NCBI RefSeq assembly: GCF_910577125.1
Contig: NZ_CAJTMN010000010.1
Location: 1-37,253 of the forward strand
From: an uncultured Rikenella sp.
GTDB taxonomy: Bacteria > Bacteroidota > Bacteroidia > Bacteroidales > Rikenellaceae
Direction: 5' to 3'
DNA: 37,253 bases
Made by a program: the position numbers and the translations under genes. The first letter of the stretch is position 1. Each line of letters starts with the position of its first letter. Under the pieces are notes generated by a model, which was not told where the DNA came from, ran no database searches, and saw only the letters and a list, made by a program, of their open reading frames with translations. Of this stretch, positions 7,899 through 14,433 are shown piece after piece.

Positions 7899-7977
7899 TT
7901 GTGAACAAAGAGAACCAGAAAAACTTTAGAGGATGCTTCGCATCCTAAAGCTGCCGGCGGCCCAGTTCTCGGACTTT

Positions 7978-8047
7978 TTTTGGGCCGGGAGTTGTAGCGC
8001 GCTAATGTGAGCTAAACCTTATTGCGCGCTACAACCCCGACCTAAAA
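7978..8047 (+). repeat. Variable long hairpin H12
   Basis: A perfect 12-bp stem GTTGTAGCGCGC/GCGCGCTACAAC (7991-8002, 8024-8035) is extended by TTTTGGGCCGGG/CCCGACCTAAAA with one C-A mismatch. It is positionally equivalent to H11, but the arms differ. Confidence 0.85.
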
Positions 8048-8111
8048 GTAATCACGAAGATTGAGGACTGCGGAGCCTGAGGAGTAGCGTAGCTAACTAA
8101 AAGTCTTTTGG

Positions 8112-8135
8112 GTACCTTTTCTTCAGAAAAGGTAC
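8112..8135 (+). repeat. Perfect hairpin GTACCTTTTC/GAAAAGGTAC
   Basis: 10-bp arms with loop TTCA. In island E the same hairpin is interrupted by 71 bases (36824-36894). Confidence 0.85.
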
Positions 8136-8181
8136 AGTTCCATGCGGGTAGACACCGATCAACGAACGATAAAGAATATAA

Positions 8182-9414
8182 ATGCGACAGATATTGGATC
8201 ATTTCAAGACCGAAGACTGGTTGGCCGTAGGCGCCGGACTGCTGATTATGCTGCTGGCCATCGCGATGCCCGAGTGGATGCCCGTTATGCCCAAGAGTTT
8301 GGCCGGCTGGGGAGCGTGGCAGAATATCGCCTGGCTGATCGCCGGGCTGTTCGTCATCGTTTATGTTGCCAGCCGGATTTTGGGGCGTTCGACGCGAGGG
8401 ATACTGCCCTCGCTGCTCGTGATCTTCGGGATCGCTTTGGCGGCTCAGTATGTGGCCGGATTGCCCGCCGTGAAAAATTCCACCGGGTTGGAGAGCGTCT
8501 TTTTCGCCGTGGCATTCGGGCTGTTGATCAGCAATACCATCGGGGTGCCGGATTGGATGCGGCCGGCGTTGCAGAGCGAGTTTTACGTCAAGATCGGGCT
8601 GGTGCTGTTGGGTACCACCGTCATCTTCGGCGAGATCATGCAGGCCGGGGCCTTGGGGTTGATTCAGGCGCTGGTGGTCGTGCTGTGCGTCTGGAACTTC
8701 GGCTATTGGATCGCCCGGAAGCTCGGCGTGGATCGCGAGATGTCTACGATGCTGGCCAGTGCCGTGTCGATTTGCGGCGTTTCGGCAGCTATCGCTACCT
8801 GCGGGGCCATTAAGGGGGATAGCAAAAAGTTGTCGTATGTGATCTCGCTGGTTTTGGTGGTCGCCATTCCGATGATGTACGGGATGCCCTACCTGGCGAT
8901 GTGGATGGGGCTTTCGCCCGAGGTGGCGGGGGCCTGGATGGGCGGGACGATCGATACGACCGGGGCCGTGGTGGCTTCCGGAGCGGTGCTGGGCGAGACG
9001 GCCGAGCAGTACAGCGTGATCGTGAAGTTCTCGCAGAATGTCTTGCTGGGGCTGGCGGCTTTCGCGATTTCGATCTACTGGTCGTATGCCGGCAAGGATC
9101 ATCGCGAGAAACCCACCGCAGGGGTGCTGTGGGAACGGTTTCCGAAGTTCGTGCTGGGTTTCGTGCTCGCGTCGCTGGTTTTCAGCTTCGCGATGCCGGT
9201 CGAGACGGCGCATCGGATCGGAGGGGTGACCAAGAATCTGCAGGGCTTTTTCTTTGCCGTCGCATTCGTTTGCATCGGGCTGGAGACCCGGTTCAAGGAT
9301 ATCTTCAACAAGGACTTCAAGAAACCGCTGTGGGGCTTCCTGATCGCGCAGGGATTCAATATCGTGTTGACGCTGATCGTGGCATATCTGCTCTTCTCCC
9401 ATATCGGCGATTAG
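8182..9414 (+). CDS. YeiH/YadS-type putative sulfate exporter family membrane protein
   Basis: The 410-residue inner-membrane protein has about ten hydrophobic segments and the family signatures SVSICGVSAAIATCGAIKG (about 193-211) and MGGTIDTTGAVVASGAVLGE (about 252-271). These mark the UPF0324/Cons_hypoth698 family, annotated as putative sulfate exporters; the true substrate is not established. The length is slightly above the usual 330-400. It lies alone, between repeat island C and a convergent terminator shared with the lipid kinase. No consensus promoter is visible; the leader contains repeat sequence up to about 30 bases before the start. Confidence 0.9.
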   Translation: MRQILDHFKTEDWLAVGAGLLIMLLAIAMPEWMPVMPKSLAGWGAWQNIAWLIAGLFVIVYVASRILGRSTRGILPSLLVIFGIALAAQYVAGLPAVKNSTGLESVFFAVAFGLLISNTIGVPDWMRPALQSEFYVKIGLVLLGTTVIFGEIMQAGALGLIQALVVVLCVWNFGYWIARKLGVDREMSTMLASAVSICGVSAAIATCGAIKGDSKKLSYVISLVLVVAIPMMYGMPYLAMWMGLSPEVAGAWMGGTIDTTGAVVASGAVLGETAEQYSVIVKFSQNVLLGLAAFAISIYWSYAGKDHREKPTAGVLWERFPKFVLGFVLASLVFSFAMPVETAHRIGGVTKNLQGFFFAVAFVCIGLETRFKDIFNKDFKKPLWGFLIAQGFNIVLTLIVAYLLFSHIGD

Positions 9415-9435
9415 GGCCGGTTTCGGTGAAAATAG

Positions 9436-9480
9436 GCGAGGGGCGACTTCTTGGTAAAAAAAGTCGCCCCTCGCTTGGGT
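9436..9480. terminator. Convergent (possibly bidirectional) terminator
   Basis: A perfect 14-bp stem GCGAGGGGCGACTT/AAGTCGCCCCTCGC (9436-9449, 9461-9474) lies between the plus-strand transporter and the minus-strand kinase. The flanking T runs are short. Confidence 0.65.
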
Positions 9481-9500
9481 TTTGACGGCTGCCGGTCGGC

Positions 9501-10397
9501 TTATTTTTTCGTCGTCTGCGGCACAATCACCGGCAGGGCGCCCGGCAGGCATTCGATGTCGAGCGGGAAGTCGGGCCCTTTCTCGCCGTCGATGTCCGAG
9601 GTGACGTGGTCGTTCTCGATGTGCAGCCGGCGGGTCTGGAAGTAGACGATGTCGCTCGGGTAGGCGGCGCCTTTCCTCTTCATCAGGAAGTGGAAGACGT
9701 TTTTGACGCTCTCCACGATGTTCTCGCCCCGGATGATCAGCACGTCGAACAGGCCGTCCGTCGCACTGGAGTGGCTGGCGAGTTTCAGGTTTCCGGCCGT
9801 CCGGCCGTTGAAGACCAGCAGCAGCAGGCAGCTCCCGCGGAAGGTCAGCTCGTCGGCCTCGACCGTGATGTTCATCTTGCGGAACGAGGGCAGTTCGCCG
9901 ATGCTGCTGACGTAGTAGGCCAGCTTGCCGAAGACGTTTTTGAGGGCGGTCGGGGTCTTTTGGGAGACTTCGGTGAAGAGGCCGCAGCTCAGTACGTTGA
10001 TGAAGTAGCGGTCGTTGACGCGCCCCATGTCGAGCCGGGCGACCTGGCCGTTCAATATGGCCCGGCAGGCGTCGTCGAGGTTCTCGGGCATGCCGATCAG
10101 GTGGCTGAAGTCGTTGGCCGTGCCGGTCGGCAGGATGGCGATCGGAATCGTGATGTCTCTGTGGCTCAGGTAATTGACGAGTCGGTTGATGGTGCCGTCG
10201 CCGCCGGCCACCAGAAGGTGTTCGGGGCGGAGCTCGCCAATCAGCGCGCCGAGGTCGGAGAGGCCTTTTTCTCGCGTGATGCGGAACAGGGTCAGTACAT
10301 AACCGGCCTGTTGGTAGTGGCGGGCGATCTGATCCAGCTGGGCGACGATCTGCGCTTCGCCGGAGATGGGGTTATACAGGAAAAGTATGTTTTTCAT
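9501..10397 (-). CDS. Diacylglycerol kinase-family lipid kinase (YegS/BmrU type)
   Basis: The 298-residue cytosolic protein has the DAGKc catalytic core. It has an N-terminal NPISGEA motif, the nucleotide-binding GGDGTINRLVN at 65-75, and LPTGTANDFSHL (about 108-119), typical of the YegS/DgkB class that phosphorylates diacylglycerol or related lipids with ATP. The C-terminal half is the usual beta-sandwich (LKLASHSSATDGLFDVLII). It is the last gene of the trkA-SGNH-apbE operon, 21 bases after apbE, so it is probably co-transcribed. The physiological lipid cannot be told from sequence. Confidence 0.92.
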   Translation of the reverse strand: MKNILFLYNPISGEAQIVAQLDQIARHYQQAGYVLTLFRITREKGLSDLGALIGELRPEHLLVAGGDGTINRLVNYLSHRDITIPIAILPTGTANDFSHLIGMPENLDDACRAILNGQVARLDMGRVNDRYFINVLSCGLFTEVSQKTPTALKNVFGKLAYYVSSIGELPSFRKMNITVEADELTFRGSCLLLLVFNGRTAGNLKLASHSSATDGLFDVLIIRGENIVESVKNVFHFLMKRKGAAYPSDIVYFQTRRLHIENDHVTSDIDGEKGPDFPLDIECLPGALPVIVPQTTKK

Positions 10398-10418
10398 GCC
10401 TGAGAGGTTAGGGTGGGC

Positions 10419-11435
10419 TTACCGGACGACCCGTTTCTCGATTCCGGGGGTCATGTAGACGCCCATCGAGCCGTCCGGCTGGCCGTAGACCAGATAGCCT
10501 TCCAGTTCGCTATGCCGCGCCAGCAGTTTCTTGCTCTCCTCCAGCCCCAGCACCATGCAGGCGGTCGCATAGCCGTCCGCGATGGCCGAGGTCGGGGCGA
10601 TGATGGTGGCCGAAAGCAGGTTGTGTACGGTCGGCCGCAGGGTCTTCGGGTCGATGGTGTGGGTCACTTTGTTGCCGTTCTCGTCGAAGGCGAATTTGCG
10701 GTAGTTGCCCGAGGTCACCAGCCCGGCGTCCGTAAGCCGCAGGATGGTCTGCAGATCTTCGCCCGGTACCATGTTGCCCTCCACCGGCCGGTCGATTCCC
10801 ACGCGCCACTCCCCGCCGCGCGGACTTTCGCCGCGGCACAGAATCTCGCCGCCGATCTCCACCATATAGTCCCGGATGCCGAGCGAGTCGAAGAGCTCGC
10901 CCACCAGGTCTGACGAATAGCCCTGCGCAATCGCGTTGAAGTCCAGGGCCAGACGCGGGTCGGTCTTTACGAGGCGTCCCTCTGCGATCTTCACCTTGCC
11001 GTAGCCGGTGAAGACGCGGATCGAGTCGATCTCGCGCTGCGAAAGCAGGTGGGGTGTCTCCTCCGTCCCGATGCGGTAGGCGGCGATCAGCGGACGCAGC
11101 GTCACGTCGAAAGCCCCTTGGGTGTCGTCGCTGATCCGGCGGGCGATGGCGAGGCACTCTGCAATCCAGCGGTCCGGCCGGGCCGAGGTGTCGTTCTCGT
11201 TGAGCCGGGTCAGCAGCGAACTCGGGTTGTAGACCGACATCGAGTTGTCGAAATCTTCCAGCAGCTCCTCGATGTTCGAACGCAGGTCGCGCCCCTGCGG
11301 GTCGTGGTAGACGATGTGGTAGGTGCTCCCCTGAGTGAAACCGTCCACGGTGGCGTAGGGTGTTTTCGGCGCACAGGAGGTGAGGCTCAGTGCCGCCCAC
11401 GCGCCGAGAAGCGTCAGGCTGGTCGTCGTTTTCAT
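10419..11435 (-). CDS. apbE: FAD:protein FMN transferase (ApbE), lipoprotein
   Basis: ApbE transfers FMN from FAD to a threonine of target proteins such as NqrB, NqrC or RnfG on the outer face of the cytoplasmic membrane. The 338-residue protein has a lipoprotein signal ending LSLTSC (C21). Family motifs follow: DFDNSMSVYNPSSLLTRLN, the LALDFNAIAQGYSSD segment, VTHTIDPKTLRP, and the metal-binding TSAIADGYATACMVLG near the C-terminus. It begins 4 bases after the SGNH hydrolase stop codon, so the two are tightly coupled. No Nqr or Rnf genes are in the window, so the target lies elsewhere. Confidence 0.95.
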   Translation of the reverse strand: MKTTTSLTLLGAWAALSLTSCAPKTPYATVDGFTQGSTYHIVYHDPQGRDLRSNIEELLEDFDNSMSVYNPSSLLTRLNENDTSARPDRWIAECLAIARRISDDTQGAFDVTLRPLIAAYRIGTEETPHLLSQREIDSIRVFTGYGKVKIAEGRLVKTDPRLALDFNAIAQGYSSDLVGELFDSLGIRDYMVEIGGEILCRGESPRGGEWRVGIDRPVEGNMVPGEDLQTILRLTDAGLVTSGNYRKFAFDENGNKVTHTIDPKTLRPTVHNLLSATIIAPTSAIADGYATACMVLGLEESKKLLARHSELEGYLVYGQPDGSMGVYMTPGIEKRVVR

Positions 11436-11439
11436 AAGG

Positions 11440-12531
11440 TTAGCGGGATTTTCGTTTCAAAATCTTTTCCACCGCCCGGCGGTAGGCCTGCGCATAGGCC
11501 TCCATCCCGTAGTCCGACGGGTGGATATAGTCCACCATCCCGTCTGCCGGCATCCCGATTTCGCGGCGAGAGAGGTAGTGCAAGCCTTTGATCCCCTCCC
11601 TGCGCAGGTCGGCGAAAGCACGCCGCTGGGCCCGATCCGCCCGTCCGTCTTCCCCGCGTTTCGCGGCGTTGGTCTGCCGATTGGCGTAGCCCGGGTGTTC
11701 GACGAGCAGAATCGGAGTCTCCGGACGGGTCTGTCGGAATTGCCGCACGGCGTTCATTACCAAGGTGTAGATGCTGTCCTCGGGCACATACATGTTCGGC
11801 ATGCAGTCCACCACATACAGAGCCGCCGGAATCGAGGTCACGTAGCCGATCATCTCCGGTTCGAGGCGTCCGTTCCCCGAGAAACCGAGGTTCACCACCG
11901 GCCGTTCCGTCATCCGCTGCAGCAGGTTCGTCCATGCCATTCCCGGCCGCGACGCGCAGGCTCCCTGTGCGATCGAGGTACCGTAGACGACGATCGGCAG
12001 TTGCGTTTCCCTCGGCACGAACTCGAATGCCGAGCCCTCCCGCACGCCGATCTTCAGCTCCCGCACGGTGTTGTAGAGCGGCAGGTAGAGGGTATAGGTG
12101 GTCGCTTGCGCCGTGTCGGGCAGCTCGCGGTAGGTGTAGGCGATCGGATGGCCGAACGAATAACTCCCCCAGCACCGTTCGCCCCGTCCGTTGTAGAGGT
12201 CGACGCCGCTCACGCCGGTCGCCGGCATGTGGGGCATCGCATGCGCTCCCGTCACTTCGTATTGTACGGTAATTTCCGGCGAGTCGGTGATGAATTGCAG
12301 ATAGAGTCCGGCGCTGTTCCGCGACAGAGACCACACCGCCTCCCGCACAACGTGTCTGGCCGACTCCGGCAGTCGGGTGTAGTCGTTCAGCCGGAAGCCC
12401 CGGCCGTGGATATAATCGGTTTCCGTGTCGGCAGCGGCCAGCGGGTCGTGCCAGACGACGGGAGACTGCGCCCGCACCGCGAAGCTGCCGGCGGCGAGCA
12501 GGGACAGAAAAATCGTTTGGATCTGTTTCAT
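11440..12531 (-). CDS. Secreted SGNH/GDSL-type esterase with GxDLY N-terminal domain
   Basis: I place the start at 12531 (MKQIQTIFLSLLAAGSF, a cleavable signal peptide ending near VRAQ), which gives 363 residues. The N-terminal beta domain contains SGVDLYNGRG, the GxDLY signature of this family. The SGNH hydrolase domain has block I VVYGTSIAQGACAS with the nucleophilic serine, then NLGFSGNGRLEPE, and the C-terminal DYIHPSDYGM with the catalytic Asp and His. Such proteins are thought to be carbohydrate esterases or related hydrolases in the periplasm. It lies 11 bases after trkA and 4 bases before apbE, in the same operon. The substrate is unknown. Confidence 0.9.
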   Translation of the reverse strand: MKQIQTIFLSLLAAGSFAVRAQSPVVWHDPLAAADTETDYIHGRGFRLNDYTRLPESARHVVREAVWSLSRNSAGLYLQFITDSPEITVQYEVTGAHAMPHMPATGVSGVDLYNGRGERCWGSYSFGHPIAYTYRELPDTAQATTYTLYLPLYNTVRELKIGVREGSAFEFVPRETQLPIVVYGTSIAQGACASRPGMAWTNLLQRMTERPVVNLGFSGNGRLEPEMIGYVTSIPAALYVVDCMPNMYVPEDSIYTLVMNAVRQFRQTRPETPILLVEHPGYANRQTNAAKRGEDGRADRAQRRAFADLRREGIKGLHYLSRREIGMPADGMVDYIHPSDYGMEAYAQAYRRAVEKILKRKSR

Positions 12532-12542
12532 GGGTGTAAGGA

Positions 12543-13883
12543 TTATCCGAAAAAGCTGCCCACTTTGCCGATGGCGCTCGGCAGGGCGAAAACCACCACT
12601 CGGTCGTAAGCCTGTATCTCGGCGTTCCCCGTGGCGATCATCGCCTTGTCGCCCCGCACGATCCCGCCGACGATCGCCTCGCGCGGAAAGTTGATGTGTT
12701 TGATCCGACCCTTGGTCGCCGGGCTGTTCGGCTTGACGATGAACTCCAGCACTTCGGCGTCGCACCCGTTCAGGCACTTGATCGCCTGCACGTCGGTGTT
12801 CATCGTGAACCGGAAAATGGAGCTCGCCGTAATCAGCTTTTTGTTGATGATGGTGTCGATGCCGATGCTTTCGGCCAGCGAGATGTAGTTCATGTTCTCG
12901 ACCTCGGCGATCACCTTCTTGACCCCCATCCGCTGGGCCAGCATGGCGGCCAGGATGTTGGTCTCGGCCCGACCCGTGAGCGCCACGAAGGCGTCCATCT
13001 TGTCCAGCCCCTCTTCGATCATCACCTCGCTCTTGCGGCCGTCTTCGGCGATCACCAGCGTGTTGTCGAGCATCTCGGCCAGTTTGTAGGCCTTCTCGGG
13101 GTTGTAGTCCACCAGTTTGATGTCGATTTCGTTCTGGAGCGCCTTGGCGATGCGCCGCCCGATGCGCGAGCCGCCCAGGATCATCAGGTTCTTCACGTCG
13201 ATGTTCGGCTTGCCCGAAAAGGCGGTCACCTCTTTCACCGATGAGCGGCCCGAAATGACGTAAACCATGTCGCCCTCCTCGAAGATGTCCTCGCCGCGCG
13301 GGATGATCGTCCGGCCGGCCCGCGAGATCGCCACCGTGCGGTATTCGAGGTTCTCGCGGTCGCGCGTGATCTCGATCAGCGAGCGGCCGATCAGCGGCGA
13401 CGAGGTGTCGAGCCGGAAGACGACCAGCGAGAGCTTGCCGCCCGAAAAGTCGACGTATTCCGAAGTGGAGGAGTGCCCCAGCAGCGTGATCACCTCCTGG
13501 GCCGCCGCCTTTTCCGGATAGAAGAGGTAGTCGATCCCCATGTTGATGAAGACCTCCTTGTTGTTGGGCTTCAGGTATTCGTCGTTGTCGATGCGGGCGA
13601 TCGACTTGCGGGCGCCGAGCTGTTTGGCGATCGCTGCCGAGAGGATATTGGTGTTCTCCTCGGGCCCCACGGCCATGAAGAGGTCGCACCGCTGCACCTC
13701 GGCCCGGGTCAGGGTCTCGAACGAGGTGACGTCCCCCTCGATGGTCAGCACGTCCGACAGCGAGGCCAGCTCGTCGAGCCGCTTCTCGTCCTCGTCGATG
13801 ATCGTGATGTCGTGGTATTCGTTGCTGAGCATTTTGACGAGGTGGCTCCCCACTTCGCCCGCTCCGGCGATGAGTATCTTCAT
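12543..13883 (-). CDS. trkA: Trk system potassium uptake regulatory protein TrkA
   Basis: The start at 13883 gives MKILIAGAGEVGSHLVKMLS, the standard TrkA N-terminus with the Rossmann GAGEVG motif; a longer upstream reading frame would run through the promoter. The 446-residue length and duplicated RCK-N/RCK-C architecture (second nucleotide site LMILGGSRIGRRIAKAL near 220-240) fit the family. TrkA binds NAD(H)/ATP on the cytoplasmic side of the TrkH channel and gates potassium uptake. No trkH is in the window. It is the first gene of the four-gene minus-strand operon, and its promoter overlaps that of the divergent small membrane protein. Confidence 0.96.
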   Translation of the reverse strand: MKILIAGAGEVGSHLVKMLSNEYHDITIIDEDEKRLDELASLSDVLTIEGDVTSFETLTRAEVQRCDLFMAVGPEENTNILSAAIAKQLGARKSIARIDNDEYLKPNNKEVFINMGIDYLFYPEKAAAQEVITLLGHSSTSEYVDFSGGKLSLVVFRLDTSSPLIGRSLIEITRDRENLEYRTVAISRAGRTIIPRGEDIFEEGDMVYVISGRSSVKEVTAFSGKPNIDVKNLMILGGSRIGRRIAKALQNEIDIKLVDYNPEKAYKLAEMLDNTLVIAEDGRKSEVMIEEGLDKMDAFVALTGRAETNILAAMLAQRMGVKKVIAEVENMNYISLAESIGIDTIINKKLITASSIFRFTMNTDVQAIKCLNGCDAEVLEFIVKPNSPATKGRIKHINFPREAIVGGIVRGDKAMIATGNAEIQAYDRVVVFALPSAIGKVGSFFG

Positions 13884-13906
13884 GACAAACAGGAGATAAA
13901 TCCTTG

Positions 13907-13914
13907 CAAAGGTA
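13907..13914 (-). promoter_or_regulatory. -7 element of the trkA operon promoter
   Basis: The minus strand reads TACCTTTG, 23 bases before the trkA start. No clear -33 TTG is seen. Confidence 0.65.
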
Positions 13915-13927
13915 GCGAAAAAAGCAC

Positions 13928-13935
13928 TATTTTTG
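13928..13935 (+). promoter_or_regulatory. -7 element for the small membrane protein
   Basis: TATTTTTG matches TAnnTTTG, with a TTG at 13904-13906 (21-base spacer). It lies only 13 bases from the trkA -7 element, so the two divergent promoters overlap. Confidence 0.6.
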
Positions 13936-13983
13936 TTAGATGCGCCGTTATAGAGGCGGGAAGTTTTCAAATCCTTCGAAGCG

Positions 13984-14247
13984 ATGTCCAATCTATTGAT
14001 TCTTATAGCTATTGCCGTGGTGGCGGTGGGGCTTTTCGTGCTCGGTCTTTCGATTACGCTGATCCGCAAGGGGCATGATCTGGAGAGTGACGTGGGGAGC
14101 AACCGCGAGATGCGCCGCCGGGGGATCGAGTGTGCGTCGGCGCAGATCCGGCGCGAGGAGGCGGAGCGGCTGGGGCGTAAATTCGACCTGCCGGGCGGGT
14201 GCGACGGGGCGTGCGGGACGTGTGCCGGGGAGGATAAATGTCGGTAA
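13984..14247 (+). CDS. Small single-pass membrane protein with Cys-rich tail
   Basis: The 87-residue protein has one N-terminal hydrophobic helix (about 4-26, LLILIAIAVVAVGLFVLGLS). A basic/polar stretch follows (SNREMRRRGIECASAQIRREE), and a C-terminal cysteine cluster CDGACGTCAGEDKC that could bind a metal or an iron-sulfur centre. I recall similar small proteins as conserved hypotheticals in Bacteroidales, without a known function. Because apbE lies in the divergent operon, a comparison with NqrM, a small Cys-containing membrane maturation factor for Na+-NQR, is worth making, but similarity is only superficial. Codon use and promoter support a real gene. Confidence 0.8.
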   Translation: MSNLLILIAIAVVAVGLFVLGLSITLIRKGHDLESDVGSNREMRRRGIECASAQIRREEAERLGRKFDLPGGCDGACGTCAGEDKCR

Positions 14248-14352
14248 ATCGGAAGAAACGACCGTCTGTGGTCGGATTTTCCGGTACGGTGTCCCGCTGT
14301 TAATTATTTGTAAATAAACGGGTTGTTTACTCGCATTTCGCATGTCGGGGTG

Positions 14353-14382
14353 TTGTACGATACGAAAATTGGTGTACCTTTG
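14353..14382 (+). promoter_or_regulatory. Bacteroidetes promoter of the DUF4493/PCMD locus
   Basis: TTG at 14353-14355, a 19-base spacer, then TACCTTTG at 14375-14382: a full consensus match, 51 bases before the chosen start. Confidence 0.85.
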
Positions 14383-14433
14383 CCTTCGTGAGGTGGTTTG
14401 CGGAGGCGGATTTGTGTCACCAAATTTTGGCAG

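Larger units (their letters stand above)
7745..8150 (+). repeat. Repeat island C
   Basis: The same boxes as island B appear in the same order: half of the GTTCTC hairpin, an inserted 145-bp module (7754-7898), then the TTGTGAACAAAGAGAACC box and the AGGATGC/GCATCCT box. These are followed by variable hairpin H12 (7978-8047), the GGAGTAGCGTAGCTAACTAA box (8082-8101), a perfect hairpin at 8112-8135, and CAGTTCCATGCGGG. No gene is visible. Confidence 0.85.

Noticed and set aside
11440..13689. 749-codon reading frame read as one large SGNH protein
   Set aside because: Its N-terminal half is an alternative frame of trkA; the signal peptide starting at 12531 marks the true gene start.
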